Source of the DNA: Pseudoalteromonas phenolica
Lineage (GTDB): Bacteria; Pseudomonadota; Gammaproteobacteria; Enterobacterales; Alteromonadaceae
Reading direction: 5' to 3'
Length of the DNA stretch: 64,000 nt
Assembly: GCF_005886345.1 (NCBI RefSeq)
Contig: NZ_PNEC01000002.1
Coordinates: 1-64,000, forward strand
Position numbers and translations under genes: made by a program. Positions 9,011 to 18,439 of the stretch are shown piece after piece. The notes beneath the pieces are model-generated. The model ran no database searches, had not been told where the DNA came from, and saw only the letters and a program-made list of their open reading frames with translations. Within the stretch, counting starts at the first letter, position 1, and every line of letters starts with the position of its first letter.

Positions 9011-9579
9011 TCTGATAACTCCTGCATAACAGGTGCAAACTTAGCACGCCAAACTCGAGGGTTTATGTCACCTATATGGTGCAATAGAATCGTACCATTG
9101 GCATCGACAAGGAAAGTTTCCGGTGCACCTGAGACGCCTAAATCAAGTGCCAGAGTGCGATGTAAGTCTAAAATATTGAATTGATATGGGTTGCCAGCTC
9201 TATCAAGCATATTCTGCACTTCATTACGCAGTGCATTAATATCAAATTGATCGCCAAAGTCTGGGTCATAAGCTTGTTCATAGTACAAACCAATAATGCG
9301 CACCCCACGCTCTCTTAACTCAGTAAGATAGCCTAATTCAGCGATACAGGTCGGGCACCAAGTTCCCCATACATTCAGTAAATATACGTCACCTTTTAGG
9401 TCTGTATCACGCCACTGTTTTGATTCATCCATTAAATCAGGTAAAACAAAGCTTGGCATCGTTTGACCTATACGGCCGGTTTGTAACTCTCTTGGGTTAC
9501 CAAACAGGCCTTGGTACAAGAAAACGCATAAGAAGATAAAGATTAAAAAAGGAATAAAACCTAATAGCTTTTTATTCAT
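9007..9579 (-). CDS. ccmG: Thioredoxin-like CcmG/DsbE
   Basis: Periplasmic, membrane-tethered thiol:disulfide oxidoreductase that supplies reductant to CcmH and apocytochrome c. It has one N-terminal helix (residues 5-25), a thioredoxin fold with active site WGTWCPTC near residue 72, and the cis-proline region GVSGAPETFLVD with the family's GAPET motif. Length 190 aa is normal. The start codon overlaps the ccmF stop. Confidence 0.95.
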   Translation of the reverse strand: MNKKLLGFIPFLIFIFLCVFLYQGLFGNPRELQTGRIGQTMPSFVLPDLMDESKQWRDTDLKGDVYLLNVWGTWCPTCIAELGYLTELRERGVRIIGLYYEQAYDPDFGDQFDINALRNEVQNMLDRAGNPYQFNILDLHRTLALDLGVSGAPETFLVDANGTILLHHIGDINPRVWRAKFAPVMQELSE

Positions 9580-11528
9580 GCTACAGCTCCCTTTATCTTT
9601 CTTCTACGGTAACGCTTATCTGCCACAACCATGAAGCCGGCAAGTGAAATTAAAATACCACCTAGCCACATCCAGCGAACGTAAGGTTTGTGATAAATAC
9701 GTAATGACCACGCACCTTCACTCAGTTGCTCACCGAGCGCTAAATATAAATCTCTGAAGAAACCATCGTCAATCGCGGCTTCTGTCATAAATTGCATGCC
9801 GATATCATATAAGCGTTTTTCAGCATATAACTCAACGATGAATTTATCGTCTTTTAACACAGTTACCACACCCGCATGGCCACTGTAGTTTGGACCGCGA
9901 ATTTCCTTTACACCATCGAATCGATAGCTGTATTCGTTTAGCTGTGCCACGTCACCTGGCTTCATACTGACTGAACGTTCAACTGAATACGCTGATGTGA
10001 GTGTCACACTGGCTATCACAAATGCAATACCAATATGGCCAAGCACCATTGCCCAATAACTTAAACCTAAGCGTTTTAAACCATGAGCGAAACTGTCTTG
10101 TACCGACGCCTTATCAAAAAAATCTACCAATGTACCTAGCGTGATCCACACTGCAAGCGCTGTTGCGATAAACGTCATTGGCGCAACATATTCGTAATTC
10201 GGCAATAACCACAATGTAGTCAGTGCAAGAGCTAAGACCAACATACCCCCCCACTTTTTCACCATAGGCGGTAATTGGTTTTGCTTCCAACGCATCATAG
10301 GTGCAATGCCTAATAACAATGCAAAAGGTACAACCAAAATAGAGAACATTTGATTAAAGAAAGGCACACCAATTGAAATGGTACCCAGGCCTAACTCTTT
10401 ATGGATCATAGGCAACAAGGTGCCCAGTAATACAATGAGAGTTGCCACCACTAAAAAGATATTATTCGCCCAGAGAGTCACCTCTCGAGAAGCAAACTTA
10501 TAGCGTCCCTCACTATAAACTTCAGAAACGCGCATTGCATATAAAGCTAAGCTACCACCTACCACAACGCCTAAAAACGACAAGATATATAGTCCTCGGT
10601 CTGGATCAGTCGCGAAGGCATGCACTGACACAATGATCCCTGAACGAACGATAAAGGTACCCAGCAAACATAAACTAAACGCAGTAATAGCAAGTAATAC
10701 CGTCCAAGATTTGAACACTCCGCGTTTCTCAGTAACTGCTAACGAATGCAGTAATGCAGTAGCAACTAGCCATGGCATCAGTGAAGCGTTTTCAACTGGA
10801 TCCCAGAACCACCATCCGCCCCAGCCTAGTTCTGCATACGCCCACCAACTGCCGATAGTGATACCTAATGTTAAGAAACCCCACGCAACCATAGTCCATG
10901 GGCGAGACCATTTAGCCCAAGTATTATCAAGCTTACCCGTTAGTAATGCCGCAATTGCAAACGCAAAGGATACAGATAGGCCCACATAGCCCATATAAAG
11001 CAATGGTGGGTGAATGATCATACCCGGGTCTTGCAGCAGCGGATTTAAATCTCGCCCTTCTACTGGGTAATAAGGCAGTAAACGCTCAAATGGGCTCGAC
11101 ATCCATAAGGTATAAAGCATAAAGCCAACCCCCAAGAAACCCAGCACGCCTAGCACGCGAGCACGTAAAACCCAAGGTAAAGAGTTTGACATAAGCGCAA
11201 CCAATGCAGTCCAAGACGACTGCATTACGAGCCAGAGTAAAATTGCACCTTCATGGCCACCCCAAGTCGACGTAACCTTGTAGTACCAAGGTAAAGTTGT
11301 GCTTGAATGATGTGCCACATACGCGACGGTAAAATCATCAGTCAGCGTGACATAAATTAAAATTGCGAAAGAAAATAGGACAAAAAGACACTGACCAACA
11401 GCCAATGAAGGCGCTGCTCGCATTAACCTAAGATTACCGGTGTAAGCGCCCCATAAAGGAAAAATACATAGCAACAAGCTTAAGCCCATTGCCAGTACAA
11501 GCGAGAAATAACCAATTTCTGGGATCAT
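9576..11528 (-). CDS. ccmF: Haem lyase CcmF
   Basis: Large polytopic inner-membrane protein that attaches haem from holo-CcmE to apocytochrome c. The tryptophan-rich WWD haem-handling motif is plain (WGGWWFWDPVENASLMPW, about residue 240). Numerous membrane helices precede and follow, with a soluble periplasmic domain near residues 520-610. The 650 aa length is typical. It sits between ccmE and ccmG in the usual order. Confidence 0.96.
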   Translation of the reverse strand: MIPEIGYFSLVLAMGLSLLLCIFPLWGAYTGNLRLMRAAPSLAVGQCLFVLFSFAILIYVTLTDDFTVAYVAHHSSTTLPWYYKVTSTWGGHEGAILLWLVMQSSWTALVALMSNSLPWVLRARVLGVLGFLGVGFMLYTLWMSSPFERLLPYYPVEGRDLNPLLQDPGMIIHPPLLYMGYVGLSVSFAFAIAALLTGKLDNTWAKWSRPWTMVAWGFLTLGITIGSWWAYAELGWGGWWFWDPVENASLMPWLVATALLHSLAVTEKRGVFKSWTVLLAITAFSLCLLGTFIVRSGIIVSVHAFATDPDRGLYILSFLGVVVGGSLALYAMRVSEVYSEGRYKFASREVTLWANNIFLVVATLIVLLGTLLPMIHKELGLGTISIGVPFFNQMFSILVVPFALLLGIAPMMRWKQNQLPPMVKKWGGMLVLALALTTLWLLPNYEYVAPMTFIATALAVWITLGTLVDFFDKASVQDSFAHGLKRLGLSYWAMVLGHIGIAFVIASVTLTSAYSVERSVSMKPGDVAQLNEYSYRFDGVKEIRGPNYSGHAGVVTVLKDDKFIVELYAEKRLYDIGMQFMTEAAIDDGFFRDLYLALGEQLSEGAWSLRIYHKPYVRWMWLGGILISLAGFMVVADKRYRRRKIKGAVA

Positions 11529-11529
11529 A

Positions 11530-12009
11530 CTAATTCTCGTTATTTAAATTATATTTTGGTTTTTCGTGTTTGATACCTTTAACGGCTTCTGCAATTTCAG
11601 CAGGCATATATTCTTCATCATGCTTGGCTAAAACTTCAAAGGCCTCAATCACATCAGGCTCAATTAAAGTACCTTGTGCGACAATACCCTGACCTTCACG
11701 AAACAGATCTGGCAAAATCCCATGATAACGAATAGTCACCATAGGACCGGTATCAATGAGCTTAAATTCAACTTCTAATGAAGTTTCATCGCGCTTTACT
11801 GAGCCTGGTACGACCATACCGCCAATTCGTAACTTTTGACCTACGAATGGCATTTCATAGTTTTCACCCTTACCATTTATGAGCTCTGACGGGGTGTAGA
11901 ACAAATTAATGTTTTCTTGTAATGCGTATAAAGTTAAGCCAATCGCTGAGCCAAGACCAAAGATAATGCCTAGCACAGCAAACATGCGTTTTTTACGTCT
12001 AGGGTTCAT
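11530..12009 (-). CDS. ccmE: Haem chaperone CcmE
   Basis: Periplasmic haem chaperone with one N-terminal anchor helix (about residues 9-29) and an OB-fold. The covalent haem-binding histidine is in [10 protein letters not shown] (HxxxY motif, about residue 131). The length of 159 aa is normal. The start overlaps the ccmD stop, and ccmF follows after one base. Confidence 0.95.
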   Translation of the reverse strand: MNPRRKKRMFAVLGIIFGLGSAIGLTLYALQENINLFYTPSELINGKGENYEMPFVGQKLRIGGMVVPGSVKRDETSLEVEFKLIDTGPMVTIRYHGILPDLFREGQGIVAQGTLIEPDVIEAFEVLAKHDEEYMPAEIAEAVKGIKHEKPKYNLNNEN

Positions 12010-12209
12010 GCTTGCGCCTCCTCTTTTGCTTTCTTGATACGCTCTTCACGCAACATTTGCGCTTTTACTTCTTTTTTTAGTTTCTTACCATCGTTAAGAG
12101 AACTAAGTAGAATACCAGCCAAAATAGCGGCACAAGAACCATATGAAAGCCACACAAAGAAGCCGTAGCCACCCATAGCTATAAAGTCACTAAAAGATTC
12201 GAACTGCAT
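12006..12209 (-). CDS. ccmD: Haem exporter subunit CcmD
   Basis: Small single-helix membrane protein needed to release holo-CcmE from the CcmABC complex. I take the ATG at 12209 ([14 protein letters not shown]...), giving 67 residues. It lies 2 bases after the ccmC stop and has a GAGG ribosome-binding sequence at good distance; a longer in-frame ATG at 12242 would run into ccmC. Features are one membrane helix ([20 protein letters not shown]) and a lysine/glutamate-rich coiled tail, as in other CcmD proteins. Confidence 0.9.
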   Translation of the reverse strand: MQFESFSDFIAMGGYGFFVWLSYGSCAAILAGILLSSLNDGKKLKKEVKAQMLREERIKKAKEEAQA

Positions 12210-12211
12210 TG

Positions 12212-12949
12212 TTAACCTCGACTTACTAAACTGCGTACCCAAGGACGGTGTTTTTCACGCTGAAGAATTTCATTCTTTAAACGAATTAGTGAAATCACAC
12301 CCACAAAACCAGCAAAGCCAGCGATGTTGATAAATAAAGGCCACAACATGCTAGGGTCAATTGCCGACGTATCAAACTTAGTGATGGTTGCACCTTGATG
12401 TAAAGTGTTCCACCACTCAACTGAGAAATGAATAATAGGTAGATTGATCACCCCAACGATCGCTAAGATACACGCTGCTTTACCCGCCGCCTTTTTATCT
12501 TCAAACGCATGATAGAGCGACAAAACTCCTAGATATAAGAATAAAAGAATAAGCTCTGAGGTTAAGCGTGCATCCCACACCCACCATGCTCCCCACATAG
12601 GCTTACCCCATGCAGCACCGGTGATAAGAGCAATTGCGGTCATTGCAGCCCCTACAGGCGCAATCGCAATTACAGCCAACTCAGCATTTCTCAACTGCCA
12701 GACGAGCGCCACTATTGCGGCAATCGCCATTGAAGAATACGCGCCCATAGACAAAATAGCTGAAGGCACATGAATAAAGATGATTCTGTAACTGTCTTTT
12801 TGTTGGTAATCAGCTGGCGCAAACGCTAAGCCCCAGACCCAACCAACAACTAAACAGACAACGGTAATTACGGCAAAATACGGCAGTAAGGTGTTACACA
12901 ACTGGTATGCACGATCTGCTTTAGCGTAGGGATGTAACCATTTCCACAT
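12212..12949 (-). CDS. ccmC: Haem exporter membrane protein CcmC
   Basis: Inner-membrane protein that loads haem onto CcmE. Six predicted helices with the WWD-type motif WGAWWVWDARLTSEL near residue 125 and the flanking conserved histidines (FIHVPSAILSMGAYSS; IHFSVEWWNTLHQGAT). The 245-residue length is typical. It follows ccmB by one base. Confidence 0.96.
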   Translation of the reverse strand: MWKWLHPYAKADRAYQLCNTLLPYFAVITVVCLVVGWVWGLAFAPADYQQKDSYRIIFIHVPSAILSMGAYSSMAIAAIVALVWQLRNAELAVIAIAPVGAAMTAIALITGAAWGKPMWGAWWVWDARLTSELILLFLYLGVLSLYHAFEDKKAAGKAACILAIVGVINLPIIHFSVEWWNTLHQGATITKFDTSAIDPSMLWPLFINIAGFAGFVGVISLIRLKNEILQREKHRPWVRSLVSRG

Positions 12950-12950
12950 G

Positions 12951-13637
12951 TTAACTTACACTCACTCTTAATGCTGACGATATGGCCAAGGGTGCGGCAA
13001 TGCAGGCAACTGCTAACATCGCACCCAAGATTGCAAGCTGCCCTCCATATGCCAGCGACATGCTGCTGGAATCAATGGCTGAAGTTGCAAAAATTAGGAC
13101 AGGAATATACAGAGGTAAAACAAGTAAACTCATTAGAATACCTCCTTTTTGTAAGCCCACTGTTAAACCAGCGCCAATGGCACCGATAAAGCTTAACAAT
13201 GGGGTTCCGATTAATAAGGTTAAAATGGTTGCACCGAGCGCCTGAGACTCAAGATTCATCAAAAGTGCAAACATGGGTGCCATCAGAACCATAGGTAATC
13301 CGGTGATGGTCCAATGCGCAAAGACTTTCGCTAACACGCACAAAGACAACGGATAGGGTGAGGCAATCATTTGCTCTAATGAACCATCGTGATAATCATC
13401 TCTGAACAACTTATCAAGTCCTAGCATAGTAGACAGTAACGCTGCGACCCAAATAATACCTGGCGCCATGCGGGCTAATAACCCTGGCTCTGGACCTATT
13501 GCTAGGGGAAACAACGTAATGACAATGAGGAAAAACAACAACGGGTTTACTATTTCTGCACGTTGTCTAAATGCTAAAGTGACATCTTTGCTGTATACAG
13601 CTTTAAAAAGCTGCCAATAAGAATGGTTTACTTGCAT
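12951..13637 (-). CDS. ccmB: Haem exporter permease CcmB
   Basis: Membrane subunit of the CcmAB ABC complex that powers release of holo-CcmE. 228 residues with about six helices. The N-terminal region (KDVTLAFRQRAEIVNPLLFF) and the cytoplasmic segment FRDDYHDGSLEQM are characteristic of CcmB. It overlaps ccmA by one base. Confidence 0.95.
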   Translation of the reverse strand: MQVNHSYWQLFKAVYSKDVTLAFRQRAEIVNPLLFFLIVITLFPLAIGPEPGLLARMAPGIIWVAALLSTMLGLDKLFRDDYHDGSLEQMIASPYPLSLCVLAKVFAHWTITGLPMVLMAPMFALLMNLESQALGATILTLLIGTPLLSFIGAIGAGLTVGLQKGGILMSLLVLPLYIPVLIFATSAIDSSSMSLAYGGQLAILGAMLAVACIAAPLAISSALRVSVS

Positions 13638-14299
13638 TAGTGTCGATACTCCAGCACTAAAGTTTGTAATTGTTCAAAATGCTGAGTGAGGTCTTGGTGC
13701 GTTGTTAATAAAATTGACCCGCCTTGCTCGAGATGCTCATTAAAGCGGCACTGCAACATGGCAACGCCTTTTTTATCTAGGGCTGTAAAAGGCTCATCTA
13801 AAATCCACAGCTTTGCGCTGTTAAGCCAAAGTCTAACCAGTGCAACTCGGCGTTGCTGACCTGCTGATAGTGTTCTAACCGGAACATCTTCTAGGCCCAC
13901 TAAGCCTAACTTGCCTAGTAGGTCATACACCTGACTTTCATCGTTATAACCGTGAACACGCAACCAATGACAGACATTTTCAAATGCTGTGAGTTGGGTG
14001 TTTACACCCGTTTTATGCCCAATGAATAATAACTCAGCAGCAAATTCATCGTAATAATCATTAATTGAACGCTGCTCGAACAGTACTTCACCCTCTTCTG
14101 GTTGAGCAAAGCCTGACAAAATCCTCAATAAAGAGGTTTTTCCCGCACCATTTGGGCCTTCAATTTGCATAATCTTGCCAGATCCGAGTGTAAAGCTAAG
14201 CGCTTCAAACAAACAGCGTTCTTGCTTGACGCAAGTGACAGATTTAACCTCTAGCAAATTAGTATTCTCGGTACGTAAAATTGGGCGATAGTCTACCAT
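13637..14299 (-). CDS. ccmA: Haem exporter ATPase CcmA
   Basis: ATPase partner of CcmB. Walker A is GPNGAGKTSLLR, the ABC signature is LSAGQQRRVALVRLW, and Walker B is LWILDEP with the following TALD. At 220 residues it is slightly long: the family normally starts near LLEVKSVTC, so the first ~14 residues may be extra. It is the first gene of the leftward ccm operon and diverges from the FliK-like gene across only 60 bases. Confidence 0.95.
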   Translation of the reverse strand: MVDYRPILRTENTNLLEVKSVTCVKQERCLFEALSFTLGSGKIMQIEGPNGAGKTSLLRILSGFAQPEEGEVLFEQRSINDYYDEFAAELLFIGHKTGVNTQLTAFENVCHWLRVHGYNDESQVYDLLGKLGLVGLEDVPVRTLSAGQQRRVALVRLWLNSAKLWILDEPFTALDKKGVAMLQCRFNEHLEQGGSILLTTHQDLTQHFEQLQTLVLEYRH

Positions 14300-14359
14300 A
14301 ATGGTATGGTAATACGAACAGAGCTTTGCGACCGATTACTTAAAATTTGATTTAAAATA

Positions 14360-17140
14360 ATGAATGAATTGCCAATTATAAACCTGAGCTCGGTCTCATC
14401 TGAGTCTATCTCAACTTTAAGCGAAGCAAATAGACGCGCTTTGCATAACTCGATTGGGCAATCGTTCTTAGCCAAGAACATTTCGATAAAATCTGATTCA
14501 ATCAGTATGGACATCGAAATAAATGGACGCTGGCAAACTGTTCGCCTTGCAATAGAGCCTCACAGTCAAAAGCTCGAACTACCAGAAGCAATTGTTAAGC
14601 TCGATGAAACGGGATTAAAGTTAACATTACAAACCCCAAAACAAGGTTTACATATCAAGGCTACTGACCAATTGCTCTCTCTGTTGAACTTTTTAAAAGG
14701 AGATTCAATTGGCCCAAATATCACGACACACGCTGAGATAAAAACTACACCCGCGAGCCTTCAACTTCCTAAGCTTGATGTAAGCCTAGCAATCAATCCA
14801 AGTCTTGCAAAAATACTCGCCGCAGAGCCTAAATTAATTGCAAAATTAAACGCCAATACTGCACAGGTATTACTCACGATAAGTGATCGCTTTGGAGAGC
14901 AACTGCTCAAACAACCAATCGCCAAAAATAAAATTACACAGAGCCTAACAAATAGCTTTCCTTCTATGGTCCTTAATTTTTCTGAGAAAGCGCCAAAAAT
15001 TCAACACCCAGTCACCAAAGCCGCTTTATCACTCAGAAATATAGAACTGCTTTCAGCAAACACCCAAGACAAAAGCTGGCGGGCTGCAACACTTACTTCC
15101 ACCATGCATGGCCTTGAAATTAGCGAAAAGTCGAAACAATATGCTATTCAATTAAAGCATTCAGCTAAGTCAATGCTTACACAGGCTACAAAGTTGGAAA
15201 GACCCACAAACGAGGCGCCTCTCAAATCAGGGTTAAGTTATGACAAGCCCTTGCTGAATGTTTCATTTAAAGACGTAAAGCAAGCAGTACGAACTGCATT
15301 ACAAAATATTATTGCAGCACCTTTTATGTTGATCGGTGAGAAAAACAGTAAAAACACTGTTTCTTCAAATGTGGATATCGCGGCTGTTGTGAATAAATTG
15401 CCTACCTTGAACAAAACATCCGCCTCTCAAACGCTCATTTACCCTGAAGCCAAAAACTTAAAATCAGAACCTATTGTGCAGCTATTTTCTCAGATCAGAC
15501 AAACAATAGCTTTTACATCTCAATTTACAATTACGGCGCCACTCAAAGTTCCCGAACACCTTTTAGCAACCACACTATTTTCACAGGGAAATTTGAAAGC
15601 GACGCCTAAAACGTCCATGGCATCAAGTGTAAGTGATCCAAATAAGCTTCCATCTGAGTCGATGCCATCACCCAAGCAAGAATCATCATTAAAGCAGCCA
15701 AAAGCTAAAAAGGTGAATACTGAAATAGACCCCAACAAAGTTCAAATGGCTTCACAAGGAAAAATCATACCTAAAGAAGCAATTCAAAAAACACCTTTGA
15801 GCAGTGAAGTTAACTCTGATAAAGGGCTAAGCTCCTCCTTTGTAGGAGATAAAAACGCAAATAAAAGTGAGCAATTACAAACACCAAAAGCTTCTACTAA
15901 AAAAATAAATACTCGCTCTACGACTTCTGCTTCATCAGACCTACAAAGTGCAGTCTCGCAACTACATAATAAGGCAGGAAAAGAACAAATTAATGTTAAA
16001 AGTGGTGCTGCTTCAGATACTCAAAGTTCAATGCAAAAGACTATGGGGTCGATAACACAACAAAGTAAAATCGTTGCGAAAAATACTAATGCTATACAAC
16101 AAAGTTTTAGTCCCCAATCTAAAATAATGAATGACTCCAACCAAGTTAAGCTTCCTAGCCAAAGTGTATTATCAACCATAAAGAATCATTATGTGCCTTC
16201 AGGTAGTCTCGAGAAACTTTTGATTAAGCCATTTATAGCTGAGCAACATATAGATAAAGCTGAAAAATTGGTGCCGGAAGTAAGCTCAGAGAAGATTAAT
16301 AAACTCTCTCGTTTTAAGGATGAAAAGTCACCAGACCTTTCGCGTCTGGTGCATCATGCTTTTTCTAGAATGATAGATGAGAAACAGCACTCTTCAGCGC
16401 AAATTGCCAATGAGCTTAACTTACCAAACCCACTAGCTAGCGCAGCGACTCAAACCAATATAAATACAAACCTACAAAATAGTAGTTTACTGAATAACGT
16501 TGAAAAGTTGCTGCTCACATTTCTATCTGCGCCAAAAATGATGCAAAATGAAAATAACGATAGTTCAACTCAAGCAAAATTCGATGCTCTGTTAAAAACC
16601 CTACAACCCAATTTTAAAGCACAGAATATCGGCCAACTTCAGCAAAACATACCTAATTTAAACTCACCTTTGATGAGTGAACTCGTACAACTCAATAATA
16701 GTTTGCAGCAAAATATGGTTCAGTCAGCAAGCCTCAACCAGAATCAAAATCAAAGTAGTGATACACAGTTATTAGTCAGTTTGTTTTTACCAACTAAGCT
16801 CCCTGACAACTGCAAACAGACACATTTACAAATAGGCAATTATAAGAAACCAGCAAAAGGCAATTTACCTGAAAAAACGGTTTGGTATATCCGATTACAT
16901 TTTGACTACTCATCACTAGGTAAACTCTCTGTACAAGCCGAACTCATGGATAAATCACTAGAGTGCCAAGTAACCGGAAACTCTTCTCAGGTTTGTGCGC
17001 TTGCACAGCCGCACCTTGACATTTTGAGAAGGAAATTAAGTGCACACGGCCTTAAAGTTGGTGATATCGAGTTAACAGAGGACAGTGAAAAAACTGAGTT
17101 GTTTTTTAGTCAGCATACTATTGTCAATATTCAGGTTTAG
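14360..17140 (+). CDS. Large FliK-like protein with C-terminal hook-length-control domain
   Basis: 926-residue protein, mostly low-complexity and rich in S, N, Q, K and T. This linker-like composition is typical of hook/needle ruler proteins. The C-terminal ~100 residues (from about 820: VWYIRLHFDYSSLGKLSVQAE, then HLDILRRKLSAHGLKVGDIEL) resemble the FliK C-terminal domain that contacts FlhB. A canonical fliK lies at 35399-37843, so this would be a second FliK-type protein. The next gene encodes an FlhB C-terminal-domain homologue, which strengthens the link to export-substrate switching. There is no obvious Shine-Dalgarno sequence before ATG 14360. The function is inferred from the C-terminal domain and neighbour only. 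Confidence 0.7.
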   Translation: MNELPIINLSSVSSESISTLSEANRRALHNSIGQSFLAKNISIKSDSISMDIEINGRWQTVRLAIEPHSQKLELPEAIVKLDETGLKLTLQTPKQGLHIKATDQLLSLLNFLKGDSIGPNITTHAEIKTTPASLQLPKLDVSLAINPSLAKILAAEPKLIAKLNANTAQVLLTISDRFGEQLLKQPIAKNKITQSLTNSFPSMVLNFSEKAPKIQHPVTKAALSLRNIELLSANTQDKSWRAATLTSTMHGLEISEKSKQYAIQLKHSAKSMLTQATKLERPTNEAPLKSGLSYDKPLLNVSFKDVKQAVRTALQNIIAAPFMLIGEKNSKNTVSSNVDIAAVVNKLPTLNKTSASQTLIYPEAKNLKSEPIVQLFSQIRQTIAFTSQFTITAPLKVPEHLLATTLFSQGNLKATPKTSMASSVSDPNKLPSESMPSPKQESSLKQPKAKKVNTEIDPNKVQMASQGKIIPKEAIQKTPLSSEVNSDKGLSSSFVGDKNANKSEQLQTPKASTKKINTRSTTSASSDLQSAVSQLHNKAGKEQINVKSGAASDTQSSMQKTMGSITQQSKIVAKNTNAIQQSFSPQSKIMNDSNQVKLPSQSVLSTIKNHYVPSGSLEKLLIKPFIAEQHIDKAEKLVPEVSSEKINKLSRFKDEKSPDLSRLVHHAFSRMIDEKQHSSAQIANELNLPNPLASAATQTNINTNLQNSSLLNNVEKLLLTFLSAPKMMQNENNDSSTQAKFDALLKTLQPNFKAQNIGQLQQNIPNLNSPLMSELVQLNNSLQQNMVQSASLNQNQNQSSDTQLLVSLFLPTKLPDNCKQTHLQIGNYKKPAKGNLPEKTVWYIRLHFDYSSLGKLSVQAELMDKSLECQVTGNSSQVCALAQPHLDILRRKLSAHGLKVGDIELTEDSEKTELFFSQHTIVNIQV

Positions 17141-17151
17141 GAGTGAAAAAC

Positions 17152-17448
17152 ATGGAGCAAAAATCAGCCATTGGTTTACTGTATGAAGCAGGCAAGTCAC
17201 CTGAGGTTGTCTATAAAGGGTTTGGTGAGTTAGCTGATGAGATCATTACACTCGCGAAAGAAAAAGGCATTATGATCCACGAAGATGCCGAACTGGCGTC
17301 GACATTAAATCAACTTGAGTTAAACCAAGAAATCCCTAAAGAGCTCTATTATGTCATCGCCGAATTAATTGCTTTTTCTTATGTTTTAAGAGGTAAGTTC
17401 CCACCTGGCTGGGAAGGCTTTAATAAGAAGTTGAATATAAAAGCTTAA
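17152..17448 (+). CDS. Stand-alone FlhB C-terminal-domain protein (FhlB/YlqH type)
   Basis: 98-residue soluble protein resembling the cytoplasmic domain of the export switch protein FlhB, e.g. SAIGLLYEAGKSPEVVYKGFGELADEI and the C-terminal VIAELIAFSYVLRGK. It lacks the membrane domain and the NPTH self-cleavage motif found in true FlhB (present in the window's flhB). I place the start at ATG 17152, since AGGAG lies 8 bases upstream; the GTG at 17143 has almost no spacing. It follows the FliK-like gene closely and is likely co-transcribed. A partner role with that FliK-like protein is inference. Confidence 0.8.
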   Translation: MEQKSAIGLLYEAGKSPEVVYKGFGELADEIITLAKEKGIMIHEDAELASTLNQLELNQEIPKELYYVIAELIAFSYVLRGKFPPGWEGFNKKLNIKA

Positions 17449-17455
17449 AAGAAAA

Positions 17456-17480
17456 AGCACCGAGGTAAGTACTCAGCGCT
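17456..17480. terminator. Probable bidirectional terminator between FlhB-C gene and fipA
   Basis: A stem with two mismatches (AGCACCGAG/CTCAGCGCT), flanked by an A-run on the left and TTTTA on the right, located between two convergent genes. The stem is weak, hence the modest confidence. Confidence 0.45.
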
Positions 17481-17485
17481 TTTAT

Positions 17486-17917
17486 TTAAGATTGTTTTTG
17501 GTGCAATGAGAGAAGTAACTCAGCTTCAGCTCGAGGTATTTCACACTCTCGTATTATCTCTTCGAGGTCTGCACCTAACTCAATCATTTTAACCGCTCGA
17601 GAATAAATTTTTGCATCTGGATCATCATACTTTAGTGCAGCTTGCTGCTGAGCTAAATCTTTCGCAAAATTTTCGCAAGCCAGTAATCGCTTACCAGTGC
17701 TCATTAAACCCGATCTTAATTCCGCTATTTCACTGCGTAGTATCTCGGTTTGAGCATTCGATTCTCCGAGCTGTTGTTTTAGAAACTGCTGATTTTTATG
17801 ATTTTTTTCAAGCTTTTTTTGTAATCCAAAAATAAACCCCAGACAAATCAAAAAAAGAATGCCTGAGGTAACAACGACTACAATAAAAGCAAGATTATCT
17901 TGAACTACGGATAACAC
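17486..17917 (-). CDS. fipA: DUF2802 protein, FlhF-interacting polar determinant FipA
   Basis: 143-residue protein with an N-terminal membrane helix (AFIVVVVTSGILFLICLGFIF), a coiled-coil stretch (about 32-95) and a conserved C-terminal segment (YSRAVKMIELGADLEEIIRECEIPRAEAELLL) that identifies DUF2802. Family members called FipA in Vibrio, Pseudomonas and Shewanella act with FlhF to establish the polar flagellum. The gene directly abuts cheW, the position reported for this family. The family call is strong; function is by family knowledge. Confidence 0.82.
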   Translation of the reverse strand: MLSVVQDNLAFIVVVVTSGILFLICLGFIFGLQKKLEKNHKNQQFLKQQLGESNAQTEILRSEIAELRSGLMSTGKRLLACENFAKDLAQQQAALKYDDPDAKIYSRAVKMIELGADLEEIIRECEIPRAEAELLLSLHQKQS

Positions 17918-18415
17918 TTATATTTGACTCAACTCATCCCACTCATCATCGCTAAGTAGCTTATTCAGATCAACAAGAATAAGTAGTTCACCTTCCCGAT
18001 TTGAAACGCCTTGAATAAACTTAGCACTTTCTTCAGTACCAATGTTTGGTGCACTGTCAATTTCAGAACTGCGTAAATAAACAACTTCAGCAACGCTATC
18101 GACAAGAATACCGATCACTTGCTTTTCAGCTTCGATAATAACGATTCTCGAATTGTCTGTAACTTCGGCGCTCATCAAGCCGAAGCGTGCACGAGTATCG
18201 ATAACCGTAACAACGTTACCACGAAGGTTAATAATACCAAGAACATAACTTGGTGCACCAGGCACTGGTGCAATTTCAGTATAACGCAGTACTTCCTGCA
18301 CTTGCATTACATTAATACCATACGTTTCGTCTTCTAACTTGTAAGTTACCCATTGAAGAACTTCATCATTACTGTCGGCATTATTGTCTGCAGAAAGTAG
18401 TCTATCTTGGCTCAT
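17918..18415 (-). CDS. cheW: Chemotaxis coupling protein CheW
   Basis: Adaptor linking chemoreceptors to CheA. 165 residues, single CheW domain: WVTYKLEDETYGINVMQVQEVL, then GAPSYVLGIINLRGNVVTVIDTR with the NLRG motif, and VDSVAEV. It lies between parP and fipA in the leftward chemotaxis operon. Confidence 0.95.
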   Translation of the reverse strand: MSQDRLLSADNNADSNDEVLQWVTYKLEDETYGINVMQVQEVLRYTEIAPVPGAPSYVLGIINLRGNVVTVIDTRARFGLMSAEVTDNSRIVIIEAEKQVIGILVDSVAEVVYLRSSEIDSAPNIGTEESAKFIQGVSNREGELLILVDLNKLLSDDEWDELSQI

Positions 18416-18439
18416 GGTTATACTCCATAAAGTTCTGAG

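Noticed and set aside
10442..10989. Rightward ORFs opposite ccmF
   Set aside because: Shadows of ccmF with no domain pattern and no ribosome-binding sequence.
14293..14514. Leftward ORF overlapping the start of the FliK-like gene
   Set aside because: No family similarity; it overlaps a real gene and the ccmA promoter region.
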